Source: Acinetobacter sp. ANC 3781
GTDB lineage: Bacteria; Pseudomonadota; Gammaproteobacteria; Pseudomonadales; Moraxellaceae
Assembly (NCBI RefSeq): GCF_004331285.1
Contig: NZ_SJOH01000006.1
Coordinates: 111,156 to 175,155, forward strand
Length of the DNA: 64,000 nt
Reading direction: 5' to 3'
Part shown: positions 47,086-56,484 of the stretch, one piece after another
How positions within the stretch are numbered: position 1 is the stretch's first letter
Layout of the letters: the number at the start of each line of letters is the position of its first letter
The notes under the pieces: generated by a model
What the model was told of the DNA's origin: nothing
What the model saw: only the letters and a program-made list of their open reading frames with translations
Databases searched by the model: none
Program-made: the position numbers and the translations under genes

Positions 47086-50000
47086 ATGTGGTTCACCCGA
47101 ATTAGTGTTAAGTATCCTGTTTTCACCATCATGATGATGTTGTGTTTACTGGTGTTGGGGTTAGCGTCTTGGCAACGGATGAGCGTTGAAGAATTCCCCG
47201 ATGTAGACTTCCCGTTTGTGGTGGTTTATACCAGCTATCCCGGTGCATCGCCTGAAATAATTGAATCTGAAGTCACCAAAAAAATGGAAGAAAAGATCAA
47301 TACCATTTCAGGTTTAAAACAGGTGATTTCACAATCGAGTGAAGGGCTTTCGACCATTATTGTCGAGTTTAATCTAGACGTTTCTTCTGCTGTCGCCGCA
47401 CAGGATATTCGCGATAAAATCTCCTCGGTCACTGCCGGGTTTCGTGATGAAATTCAGGATCCGGTAGTCGAGCGTTATGACCCCACAGCCAATGCGGTCA
47501 TGTCCATTGTTTTTGAATCAGAAACCATGCCGTTACGCGATTTGAGTTCCTATTTAGATCAGAGGATTGTTCCACAATTACAAACCGTTCCCGGCGTGGG
47601 CGCGGTCAATTTACTCGGTGATGCACAACGGCAAATTCGTATTGAAATCGAACCACAAAAATTACAAAGCTTCGGCATTGGTATTGATCAGGTCATCAAC
47701 ACCTTAAAAAGTGAAAATATTGAAGTTCCAGGCGGAACTTTAAAACAACCCACCTCGGAACTGGTGGTTGAAATCAAATCCAAGGTGATTCATCCACAAT
47801 CGTTTGGTGATTTAATTATTGCCAATAAAAATGGCGCGCCTATTTTTCTAAAACAAGTAGCAAAAATTGAAGATAGCCAAGCCGACTTAGAATCCAGTGC
47901 CTATTTGAATGGTAAAACAGCGGTAGCGATTGATATTTTGCGCAGCTCTGATTCCAATGTGATTGAAGTGGTGGATGCCACCTATAAAGCCATGAAGAAG
48001 ATTGAAAAACAATTACCTCAAGGCACCGTTGCCAAAGTCGTGGTGGATAGCTCTAAAAGTATTCGCGGTAGTATTAAGGATGTTGCGCGTACGATTATTG
48101 AAGGGGCTGTTTTAGCCGTTCTGATTGTGTTGCTGTTTTTAGGTTCATTCCGCTCTACTGCCATTACCGGCTTAACCCTTCCAATTGCTTTACTCGGAAC
48201 ACTTACTTTTATCTGGGCATTTGGCTTTACCATTAATATGATGACGCTGTTAGCCCTTTCCCTCAGTATTGGCCTGTTAATTGATGACGCGATTGTGGTT
48301 CGGGAAAATATTGTCCGCCATGCCGATATGGGCAAAGACCACGTTACAGCAGCACTGGATGGCACCAAAGAAATTGGGCTTGCGGTTTTAGCCACAACGC
48401 TGACGATTGTAGCGGTATTCTTGCCGGTTGCTTTCATGGGCGGGATTATTGGTAAATTCTTTTATCAATTTGGGGTGACGGTCAGTGCCGCAGTGCTGAT
48501 CTCCATGTTTGTCAGTTTTACCCTCGATCCCATGCTTTCGGCACATTGGGCTGAAAAACATGATCCGAATAAGCAACCAGGAAAAATCAAACGCTTTTTT
48601 AACTGGATTTCCAATACGCTGGATAATTTAAGCCACTACTACGAAAAACTGTTAAAACTGGCACTGCGTTTCCGCATTGTTACGCTCATGATTGCAGTCG
48701 CTTCACTGTTTGGGGCCTTAGCACTCTCTAAGCTGGTGGGTACAGAATTTGTGCCCGTACCTGATAAAAGTGAAATTCGGATTAAGTTTGAAACACCCGT
48801 GGATGCATCACTCGAATATTCACAAGCCAAGTTATTGCAAGTTGAGCATATTATTCGCCAGCACCCTGACGTGCGCGGTACCTATAGCATTATTAACGGC
48901 GTGACTGACCGTGGTAAAAATCATGTCAGTATCCGGGTCAGCGTCACCCCTCGTTTAGAGCGCAACAAGAACCTGACACAGCTTAACAATGAATTTCGCC
49001 AACGCTTAAAAAGCGTAGCCGGTATTACCATTACTTCTGTTGCTTCCGCCGACGAAACAGTTTCAGGGGGTCAAAAGCCGGTTCTTATTTCAATTAAAGG
49101 TCCCGAACTGGATGAATTGCAGAAAATCTCGGATCGCTTTCTGGCTGAAATTTATAAAGTAAAAGGTATTGTCGATCTGGAAAGCTCACTTAAAGAACCC
49201 AAGCCGACCTTGGCTGTTCATATTAACCGCATGCTTGCCAGTGATTTGGGTCTATCCGTCAATCAGATTGCCAATGTCATCCGTCCACTGATTGCAGGTG
49301 ATAATGTCACCACCTGGCAGGATGAAAAAGGTGAAATCTATGATGTCAATCTTCGCTTGACCGAAAATAAACGCAGCTTGCCAAGTGATATTGAGAACCT
49401 TTACTTAAACTCAAAAAAAACCGATGCATCCGGTCAGCCTATTTTAGTGCCACTGACAACTGTCGCCTCATTTGAAGAAAGTCTGGGTGCATCACAGATT
49501 AACCGTCGTGACTTGGCACGTGAAGTATTGGTAGAAGCCAACACTGCCGGTCGTCCTACAGGTGATATTGGGAAAGATATTAAAAAGATTCAGGATAATT
49601 TTGATTTACCACCAGGTTATAGTTTCGTCACCCAAGGAGCGAATAAAGATATGGCTGAGTCTGCAGGTTACGCCATGACTGCGATTACCCTCTCGATTGT
49701 ATTTATCTATATTGTACTGGGATCACAATTCAATAGCTTTATTCACCCCGCTGCCATTATGGCCTCCCTGCCCCTGTCCCTCATTGGCGTATTCTTGGCC
49801 TTGTTCCTGTTTAACTCAACCATGAATCTATTCTCAATCATTGGGATTATCATGCTGATGGGATTGGTGACTAAAAATGCCATTCTGTTGATTGATTTCA
49901 TCAAGAAAGCCATGGACCGGGGTGAAGACCGTTTTGATGCCATTATTGCCGCCGGTAAAACCCGTTTACGTCCCATTTTAATGACCACAAGTGCTATGGT

Positions 50001-50190
50001 AATGGGCATGATTCCCCTTGCATTAGGCTTAGGCGAAGGGGGTGAACAAAGTGCACCTATGGCACATGCCGTGATTGGTGGTGTGATCACTTCTACCCTG
50101 TTGACCTTAGTAGTCGTACCAGTGATCTTTACTTACCTGGATGACTTAAAGAATTTTATGACGCGCCAAATACGAAAAATCATGTCATAA
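47086..50190 (+). CDS. RND efflux pump, HAE1 family
   Basis: 1034-residue proton-driven exporter with twelve helices and two large periplasmic loops. The helix-4 proton relay pair appears in SLSIGLLIDDAIVVRENIVR (two adjacent Asp). Start MWFTRISVKYPVFTIMMM is typical, as are PGASPEIIESEV and the GDAQRQIRIE portion of the docking domain. The last helices (FSIIGIIMLMGLVTKNAILL, MTTSAMVMGMIPLA) complete it. Compared with AcrB it seems closer to the MexQ/MdtB-type branch; substrate is unknown. Confidence 0.93.
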   Translation: MWFTRISVKYPVFTIMMMLCLLVLGLASWQRMSVEEFPDVDFPFVVVYTSYPGASPEIIESEVTKKMEEKINTISGLKQVISQSSEGLSTIIVEFNLDVSSAVAAQDIRDKISSVTAGFRDEIQDPVVERYDPTANAVMSIVFESETMPLRDLSSYLDQRIVPQLQTVPGVGAVNLLGDAQRQIRIEIEPQKLQSFGIGIDQVINTLKSENIEVPGGTLKQPTSELVVEIKSKVIHPQSFGDLIIANKNGAPIFLKQVAKIEDSQADLESSAYLNGKTAVAIDILRSSDSNVIEVVDATYKAMKKIEKQLPQGTVAKVVVDSSKSIRGSIKDVARTIIEGAVLAVLIVLLFLGSFRSTAITGLTLPIALLGTLTFIWAFGFTINMMTLLALSLSIGLLIDDAIVVRENIVRHADMGKDHVTAALDGTKEIGLAVLATTLTIVAVFLPVAFMGGIIGKFFYQFGVTVSAAVLISMFVSFTLDPMLSAHWAEKHDPNKQPGKIKRFFNWISNTLDNLSHYYEKLLKLALRFRIVTLMIAVASLFGALALSKLVGTEFVPVPDKSEIRIKFETPVDASLEYSQAKLLQVEHIIRQHPDVRGTYSIINGVTDRGKNHVSIRVSVTPRLERNKNLTQLNNEFRQRLKSVAGITITSVASADETVSGGQKPVLISIKGPELDELQKISDRFLAEIYKVKGIVDLESSLKEPKPTLAVHINRMLASDLGLSVNQIANVIRPLIAGDNVTTWQDEKGEIYDVNLRLTENKRSLPSDIENLYLNSKKTDASGQPILVPLTTVASFEESLGASQINRRDLAREVLVEANTAGRPTGDIGKDIKKIQDNFDLPPGYSFVTQGANKDMAESAGYAMTAITLSIVFIYIVLGSQFNSFIHPAAIMASLPLSLIGVFLALFLFNSTMNLFSIIGIIMLMGLVTKNAILLIDFIKKAMDRGEDRFDAIIAAGKTRLRPILMTTSAMVMGMIPLALGLGEGGEQSAPMAHAVIGGVITSTLLTLVVVPVIFTYLDDLKNFMTRQIRKIMS

Positions 50191-50203
50191 TTTATGACAT
50201 CAC

Positions 50204-50240
50204 AATGAGGTGACATTCAGAAATGTTCACCTCATTTTTT
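50204..50240 (+). terminator. Terminator after RND operon
   Basis: AATGAGGTGA (50204-50213) pairs with TCACCTCATT (50227-50236), then TTTT. It separates the efflux genes from proS. Confidence 0.83.
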
Positions 50241-50286
50241 ATTGTATAATCTTGGCTTTCAAGGCTTAATTTTTAGGACAGCTTCC

Positions 50287-52002
50287 ATGCGCGCGAGTCG
50301 CTTTTTATTTGCTACGTTAAGAGAAACCCCGAACGATGCTGAAGTTATTTCACATCAGCTAATGTTACGTGCGGGTATGATTCGTAAATTGGCTTCGGGT
50401 TTATACACTTGGTTGCCGATGGGCATACGTGTGCTAAATAAAGTGGAAGCGATTATTCATGAAGAAATGAATCGTGCTGGCTCACTTGAAGTATTGATGC
50501 CTGTGACTCAACCTTCAAGTCTATGGGAAGAATCAGGTCGCTTTGTTCAATATGGTCCTGAACTGCTACGTTTCAAAGACCGTCATAATAATGATTTTGT
50601 GCTTGGACCTACACATGAAGAAGTGATTACCGATCTTGCGCGTAACGAACTGAAAAGTTACAAGCAACTTCCAGCAAACTTCTACCAAGTACAAACCAAA
50701 TTCCGGGATGAAATTCGTCCACGTTTTGGGGTAATGCGTTCACGTGAATTCATCATGAAAGATGCCTACTCTTTCCATATCGATCAAGATTCTCTACAAG
50801 AGACTTACGATACGATGTACGATGCGTATTGCCGTATCTTTACCCGTCTAGGTTTAAATTTCCGTCCAGTTCAAGCAGATACCGGTTCAATCGGTGGTTC
50901 AGGTTCACACGAATTCCATGTGTTGGCATCAAGCGGTGAAGACGATATCGCCTTCTCAACTGACTCCGACTATGCAGCCAACGTTGAAATGGCTGAAGCA
51001 GTGCTTGTCGGTGAACGTGCTACGCCTACACAAGAGTTAAAATTGGTCGAAACACCAAACCAAAAAACCATTGCTGATGTTTCAGCATTCTTGAATACAG
51101 AAGCAAAAGATTCTGTTAAAGCCTTATTGGTTCAAGGTGTGGCAGATGAAAAAGGTAATGTTCCTGTTGTTGCATTATTCCTTCGTGGCGATCATGAACT
51201 CAATGAAATCAAAGCTGAAAAGCATGCCACTATTGCTGCGCCTTTAACTTTTGCAACAGAAGAACAAATTGCTGCACTCGGCTTAACTACTGGTTTCATT
51301 GGTCCACAAGGTTTAGTTGAAAAAGGCTTAACCGTGATTATAGATCGTGCAGCATCTGTATTGTCTGATTTCGTTGCTGGTGCAAATGAAGCAGACAAAC
51401 ATGCAACTGGCGTAAACTGGGAACGTGATGCGCAGTATACTGAAATCTATGATTTACGTAACGTAGTTGAAGGTGATGTTTCCCCAGATGGTAAAGGCAC
51501 ACTCCAAATTAAACGTGGTATTGAAGTCGGCCATATCTTCCAGTTAGGTAAAAAATACTCGGAAGCTTTGGGCTGTAAAGTCCTTGGTAAAGACGGTAAG
51601 CCGACAGTGGTAACGATGGGTTGCTATGGTATTGGAGTAACACGTGTAGTTGCATCTGCCATTGAACAAAACTTCGATGACAAAGGTATTATTTGGCCTT
51701 TAGCCATTGCACCATTTGAAGTTGCAATTGTGCCAATGAATGCACACAAATCACCACGCACCCTTGAGGCCGCTGAAGCACTATATGCAGAGCTTCAAGC
51801 AGCAGGTTTTGATGTGATTTTGGATGACCGTGATGAACGCCCAGGGGTTAAATTCTCTGACCTTGAAATCACGGGCATTCCTCATCGTATCGTGATTGGG
51901 GAAAAAGGTTTGGACGCAGGCACTTTTGAATATAAAGGACGCCGTGATGCTGAATCTGTGAATATTTCTAAAGAAGAATTATTGACAAAAATTGCTAAAT
52001 AA
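50287..52002 (+). CDS. proS: Prolyl-tRNA synthetase
   Basis: Class II aminoacyl-tRNA synthetase of 571 residues charging tRNA-Pro. [20 protein letters not shown] is the normal start, with AGGACA upstream; a 15-codon longer frame is not conserved. Motif 1 is around [21 protein letters not shown], motif 2 at [20 protein letters not shown], and the YbaK-like editing insertion lies at ~230-390. The anticodon-binding domain ends the protein (IILDD-like [13 protein letters not shown]). This is the bacterial-type ProRS with editing domain. Confidence 0.97.
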   Translation: MRASRFLFATLRETPNDAEVISHQLMLRAGMIRKLASGLYTWLPMGIRVLNKVEAIIHEEMNRAGSLEVLMPVTQPSSLWEESGRFVQYGPELLRFKDRHNNDFVLGPTHEEVITDLARNELKSYKQLPANFYQVQTKFRDEIRPRFGVMRSREFIMKDAYSFHIDQDSLQETYDTMYDAYCRIFTRLGLNFRPVQADTGSIGGSGSHEFHVLASSGEDDIAFSTDSDYAANVEMAEAVLVGERATPTQELKLVETPNQKTIADVSAFLNTEAKDSVKALLVQGVADEKGNVPVVALFLRGDHELNEIKAEKHATIAAPLTFATEEQIAALGLTTGFIGPQGLVEKGLTVIIDRAASVLSDFVAGANEADKHATGVNWERDAQYTEIYDLRNVVEGDVSPDGKGTLQIKRGIEVGHIFQLGKKYSEALGCKVLGKDGKPTVVTMGCYGIGVTRVVASAIEQNFDDKGIIWPLAIAPFEVAIVPMNAHKSPRTLEAAEALYAELQAAGFDVILDDRDERPGVKFSDLEITGIPHRIVIGEKGLDAGTFEYKGRRDAESVNISKEELLTKIAK

Positions 52003-52020
52003 TCTGTCTTCGAAATAAAA

Positions 52021-52047
52021 AAATCCCGCTCAGGCGGGATTTTTTTA
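52021..52047 (+). terminator. Terminator after proS (possibly bidirectional)
   Basis: AAATCCCGC pairs with GCGGGATTT around a four-base loop, flanked by A- and T-runs. It is between proS and the convergent exported-protein operon, whose last stop is at 52056. Confidence 0.92.
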
Positions 52048-52055
52048 TAATCTAA

Positions 52056-53483
52056 TTAACAAAATTTTAAACCACCATAGCAATTTGATGTAACTTCTTG
52101 GTTTTTCAAAATCTGGTTGTTAAGGGTTAATGTAGATGGATTAGCCTGAGTCCAAGGCCCCACATTAATTTCTAGTGTTTTAACAATAGGAGTATTTACT
52201 AGTGCCTTAATAGAATCACCCAAATCAATTGGAATTTTCATATCTGGCTGCCCCAGGCTATTTGTAATATTTTGAGCAACTTGAGGAAGCACCGCCGAAA
52301 TATCTACAGCCCCTGCCACATTTAGTTGTCCTAATTGTACAGGATCAGCAAATGACATCCACCAACCTCTTTGCGCAACATCTGCTGCATCAGCACCAGG
52401 CCAATGTAAAGCAAGCTGTTGCAAGGCTAAATAACCACCCGAACCAGTTAATGGCACATTATGCACCATACTTAGCAATTGATTGAAGGTGACATTCATA
52501 TTGAGGTTGGTTAGTTTAGAACCCTCTCCCATTTTGAATTTTGAGGTACTCACTAAACAAAGCGGTCCTAAGCCCACACATGGATTGATATTCACCAATA
52601 GTTGGTCATTATCAAATTGTGTAGTATTCAAACCATTATAGACCTCATAATTTGCATTATCTGCAGCTGTACCTTTTGCCAAAGGAATCACTGGAATAGC
52701 CACCATAATATTGGTTGCACTTGCCTTAGTTTGACGGTTTCCAGAAACGGTAAAGCCGGGGACATTAAATTTCACATTATTTAACTGCGGTACAGTAATA
52801 CCGGTTGTTGCTGAATTTAATGGATCACTGGTAAAACCATGTTCACCGAATAGCGCAATATCCAGCACACCTGCAATTTGCTGATTCGCCGCCTTACCAA
52901 ATTTTGCTGCTGCAGTATTGGTAGAACCTGTGGTATCTGCAATTTTCATATAACCACTAAAAGATTGAATACCATCTGTAGGGGACTGTGTATTAGCAAT
53001 ACCTGTGGTTAATAAACCCAAAATTTCTTGCGCACCCAGACGGAATCCAACTATTTCCCGAGTAGAGGCCTTATCATTATTTTTTATTGCAAACTCAACA
53101 AAAGGGTTGGTTATTTTTGCACTTGTCGAGGCACGGTCATTGGCAAACACGGGATTTCCCAAACTATCATAACTTGTAGGTAATCCACTTAAAGCTAAAT
53201 TCGAAATATCAATATCACAGCCATCTGCACCATTCACCCCTCCACAACCTAACTGTAAGGATTTAATATTGGTATTCAATTCCATTTCAGCATCAAGACC
53301 AAGTTTAAAAAAGTTAACCGTCTCGCTGCCTGCTGTGGTATAGCTATAAGCATCTTTGGAAAAATTTAACAATGCCTGACCATCTACTTTAGCCAATTCG
53401 GTATCGGATAAACTTTTAAATCCTGTTGCATGTGCACCTGAGTAAATACAACAGATTAATGCTGGCAATAATAATTTTTTCAT
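52056..53483 (-). CDS. Exported FilA/DUF6160-like protein D (475 aa)
   Basis: Fourth and last gene of a four-gene operon of exported proteins. 475 residues; signal peptide ~1-19 ending GAHA, then the leader-like segment FKSLSDTELAKVDGQALLNF. The body is strand-rich with many Gly/Asn/Thr turns and no membrane helix. It has three close cysteine pairs: C-x8-C near residue 80, C-x6-C near 305, and C-x6-C at the very end, with Cys as the last residue. It starts 20 bases after the previous stop. Family by resemblance only; likely surface or periplasmic. Confidence 0.72.
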   Translation of the reverse strand: MKKLLLPALICCIYSGAHATGFKSLSDTELAKVDGQALLNFSKDAYSYTTAGSETVNFFKLGLDAEMELNTNIKSLQLGCGGVNGADGCDIDISNLALSGLPTSYDSLGNPVFANDRASTSAKITNPFVEFAIKNNDKASTREIVGFRLGAQEILGLLTTGIANTQSPTDGIQSFSGYMKIADTTGSTNTAAAKFGKAANQQIAGVLDIALFGEHGFTSDPLNSATTGITVPQLNNVKFNVPGFTVSGNRQTKASATNIMVAIPVIPLAKGTAADNANYEVYNGLNTTQFDNDQLLVNINPCVGLGPLCLVSTSKFKMGEGSKLTNLNMNVTFNQLLSMVHNVPLTGSGGYLALQQLALHWPGADAADVAQRGWWMSFADPVQLGQLNVAGAVDISAVLPQVAQNITNSLGQPDMKIPIDLGDSIKALVNTPIVKTLEINVGPWTQANPSTLTLNNQILKNQEVTSNCYGGLKFC

Positions 53484-53503
53484 TTTCAGTCCCTATAATT
53501 TTT

Positions 53504-55753
53504 TTATCGCGGAGTAATACCTAAAGTGCTACGCATTGCTCCTCCTGTAATGGCAAGATCCGCGATTTTTTGCATATTGCCTGCTGGAGACATTGCCATT
53601 TCTGCGGTAAAAACTTTACCTTGAGAATTTGCATTAGCTAAATGATTGAACTTGACCTGATTGTCTAACACAACAGTATCTTGTTTCATCTGAATTCTTG
53701 ATTCAAAACCTATATGCCCTTGAAGCTTATTTAAATTGATACTAGATTCAGTTGTTCCAGTCGTCTTGACATCTTCGTTAATGATGCTTAAGAAACTGCC
53801 TCTATCCGTGGGACCTGTAATATCTTTAAACTTAAAATTCCCTTTTAAAGACAAATAGTTGGAATCTGGTGTTGCATTTGGTCCATTCAACCCCGGAACA
53901 ATCAGCAATTCACCTTGACCGTCAAGCTTAAAAGCAATTGAAGATAATACATCATCTTTTTTGGCAAAATTATCAATAGGTACAACTTTGTTATCACAAT
54001 TTGCACCGCCAGTTGCTGCTGTACAGTTATATAAAGATCCTGGCAATTGCCCAATTGCAATTTCAGCTTTTGCTGCAAATAATAAATTGTCTGCTCTAAT
54101 ATAAATTCCTTCATCTTCAAAACCAATTACACCATCTGATTTTAAATATGAATCGATATTTCGAAGACCTGCATAGTAATTTACTTCTTCGTTATATACT
54201 CCCTTTGCACCATCCACAACAATAATAGAAGTGGTACTCGGTGCTCCAGTTTTTTTATCAATACCATAACCTTCTGTAGACATCGCCAAGTTATAACCTA
54301 AACCTGCACTTGTCACACCGTTATAACTATAGTTTTTAGAAAATAGAGCCAGATTGGCATTTAAATTAAAGATCGGTATACCTAAACCCCACTCTCCTGA
54401 GGGACTGGTTATTTCAGCAATTGAGTTATCTGAAATAAAGCGTGCTTTACGAGCTATCGCTTGAAAATCCATACTCCGGATTGCAATCAGTGCTACATTT
54501 TGTCCTTTATCAACTGGCACCATGTAATAGGTTAATTCATTAGTTGCGGCACCGAGTATCTTTTTAACATTTTCATTGATAATAAAATTCAAACTTTTAA
54601 CTTGTGCGGTATTGATATAAATATCACCAAAATCAATATAGGCATTCCGAGTATTCAAATTCGTAGCATTAGTTGAATTACGAATAATTAAGGGAGATAA
54701 ATTTGAAAATTCAATAGCATAGCTACCATGCCCCGTATGGCCTATTTCCAAAGTTGTTGGAGCAAAATTTTGACCTAATAGCGGATTTCCTTCACGTGTA
54801 AACTCAGCAGAAACACCAAAATGCAAACCACCTGCGCCTGCAAACCCATAACCTGAAGCAGACTTTATGGTTTCTGTTAAATCTGTTCCAGACCGATTAA
54901 CCGTATTAAAATCTTTAAGGCCAGCCTGATTGGCATTTAAAAATATTTTAGCATTTGTAACAGCACCCGATGCTCCCATACGAATTACATTTTTCTGGTT
55001 ATCGGGATCTGCCCCATAGCGCAAGTCAATATTTACCCCAGGATTTTTTGCATTTACTCGACTGGAATCGACATCACTTGAATCGGCAACTCGGGCTAAA
55101 TTCACAATATGATCTGTATTTCCATCGCGGCTTTTAGTGGTCATCACTATGCCCTCATTCGGGTCTACATACATATAACCATCGGCAGAAAAATTAAAGT
55201 TAAAATCTTTTAAGGTTAAATTTTTGCCATTTAAACCATAACCAATACTTGCATTTTGTAGTTGAAAATCTAAATGCGCTTTGTCATCGCGGTTAAATAA
55301 ACCATGCGTAGTTTCTAGATAGAATTTTAAAGGTGAAGTCGTTGAAAGGCTTAAAGAACCCAAATTCTGTTCAGCCGTTGTACAAGTTGCAGCATCGCAT
55401 AGCAGCATAAGCTTTTCTACTGTGGCCTGAAATGGGGAAATGCTGGCTTGAATTTTCACGCCAGTACCTCTATCCGTTGTGCCTACGTCAAAATCGAGCG
55501 TACTTTTAATCGTACTGTTATTTACTCCTTTGACTTCAACATTGTGCATTCCTAGCTTCATATTACCTGTATCGGTATAATCAACCCAGTTCGCCTGATC
55601 TATATTTATTTTTGAGACTTCATGAGTAATAGAAATACCATCTTGACCTGTCACAACACTTAAAGACTGATCTGTTAACTGCTGAAGTGCAAAAGATTGT
55701 TGTGCCATTAATACACAAGCCGTGAGCAGATTTAGTTTTATTATTTTTTTCAT
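53504..55753 (-). CDS. Exported DUF6160-like protein C (749 aa)
   Basis: Largest of the four paralogous exported proteins, 749 residues, with AAGGA seven bases before the ATG. The signal ends QQSFA; the leader-like segment LQQLTDQSLSVVTGQDGISI follows directly. The rest is a long beta-rich body with periodic amphipathic strands and Asn/Gly turns, plus close Cys pairs C-x4-C (~114) and C-x8-C (~585). The overall layout matches what I recall as DUF6160 in Acinetobacter. Predicted to be a secreted or outer-membrane-associated beta protein. Function unknown. Confidence 0.75.
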   Translation of the reverse strand: MKKIIKLNLLTACVLMAQQSFALQQLTDQSLSVVTGQDGISITHEVSKINIDQANWVDYTDTGNMKLGMHNVEVKGVNNSTIKSTLDFDVGTTDRGTGVKIQASISPFQATVEKLMLLCDAATCTTAEQNLGSLSLSTTSPLKFYLETTHGLFNRDDKAHLDFQLQNASIGYGLNGKNLTLKDFNFNFSADGYMYVDPNEGIVMTTKSRDGNTDHIVNLARVADSSDVDSSRVNAKNPGVNIDLRYGADPDNQKNVIRMGASGAVTNAKIFLNANQAGLKDFNTVNRSGTDLTETIKSASGYGFAGAGGLHFGVSAEFTREGNPLLGQNFAPTTLEIGHTGHGSYAIEFSNLSPLIIRNSTNATNLNTRNAYIDFGDIYINTAQVKSLNFIINENVKKILGAATNELTYYMVPVDKGQNVALIAIRSMDFQAIARKARFISDNSIAEITSPSGEWGLGIPIFNLNANLALFSKNYSYNGVTSAGLGYNLAMSTEGYGIDKKTGAPSTTSIIVVDGAKGVYNEEVNYYAGLRNIDSYLKSDGVIGFEDEGIYIRADNLLFAAKAEIAIGQLPGSLYNCTAATGGANCDNKVVPIDNFAKKDDVLSSIAFKLDGQGELLIVPGLNGPNATPDSNYLSLKGNFKFKDITGPTDRGSFLSIINEDVKTTGTTESSINLNKLQGHIGFESRIQMKQDTVVLDNQVKFNHLANANSQGKVFTAEMAMSPAGNMQKIADLAITGGAMRSTLGITPR

Positions 55754-55787
55754 TGCAACATCCTTATTCTTAAAAATTTTTATTTAA

Positions 55788-56474
55788 TTAACAACGACTG
55801 GTTCCAGTACCTGCGCAGTTATAACTAAAAATTTTCAAATCTCCCGACATATGTAAATTTCCATGTACGTTCAAGCCCATAAATCCTTTTTCAGCACCTT
55901 TATCAAAAGTAGGAACATCTACACTGCTATAAACTTTTACACCTTGGGCATTTAGTGTATAAGCATTATATTGATTATATTTTTCATCTTTTAAATAGCC
56001 TTTAGTCGCCGCATCATCCGTTTCAACTGACAAACTACTAAAACCTAAATTTCTTATTTTTAAAGGTTTATCATCAAAAAATGAGAGTCTCATTGCTGTT
56101 TGAGGCATCATATCCTTATTGATAATCGTGCTTCCCGCTAAAGAAAACTTATCTACCTGAATGGTGCCTTGAATTTTCTTAAAGACCAACCATCTTTGAT
56201 TGCCGGCTGCATCCGCATGATTATTAGGTGAAAATGCAAAACGGCATTGCACATCCGAGACACAGTCATATGTGTAATATACGCCTTGCTGATCAGAGAT
56301 ATTTTTAATACTTAAATCATTTGCATAACGATGGTTTAATGACAAAGTCCAGCTTAAATCAGCCCCCCCTTGCCCTGTAACATCTAGTAATGCACCATTA
56401 TCCAAACCTACCAATTCTGCATGTGCTGCACAAGCCATAAGTAAAACGACGGAAATAGATATTTTATTTAACAT
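55788..56474 (-). CDS. Exported FilA-like protein B (228 aa)
   Basis: Smallest member, 228 residues, with AGGAG seven bases before the ATG. The signal peptide ends CAAHA, followed by ELVGLDNGALLDVTGQGGAD, a looser copy of the shared leader-like segment. Beta-rich body, with Cys pairs C-x5-C (~77-83) and C-x7-C at the C-terminus, where Cys is the final residue as in protein D. It begins 10 bases after the preceding gene's stop. It could be a minor subunit or tip-like component if the proteins form an assembly; that is inference. Confidence 0.7.
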   Translation of the reverse strand: MLNKISISVVLLMACAAHAELVGLDNGALLDVTGQGGADLSWTLSLNHRYANDLSIKNISDQQGVYYTYDCVSDVQCRFAFSPNNHADAAGNQRWLVFKKIQGTIQVDKFSLAGSTIINKDMMPQTAMRLSFFDDKPLKIRNLGFSSLSVETDDAATKGYLKDEKYNQYNAYTLNAQGVKVYSSVDVPTFDKGAEKGFMGLNVHGNLHMSGDLKIFSYNCAGTGTSRC

Positions 56475-56484
56475 TTTTATACTC

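Noticed and set aside
48018..50090. Several antisense frames inside the RND pump gene
   Set aside because: They mirror the coding strand of a conserved pump and carry no recognisable domain.
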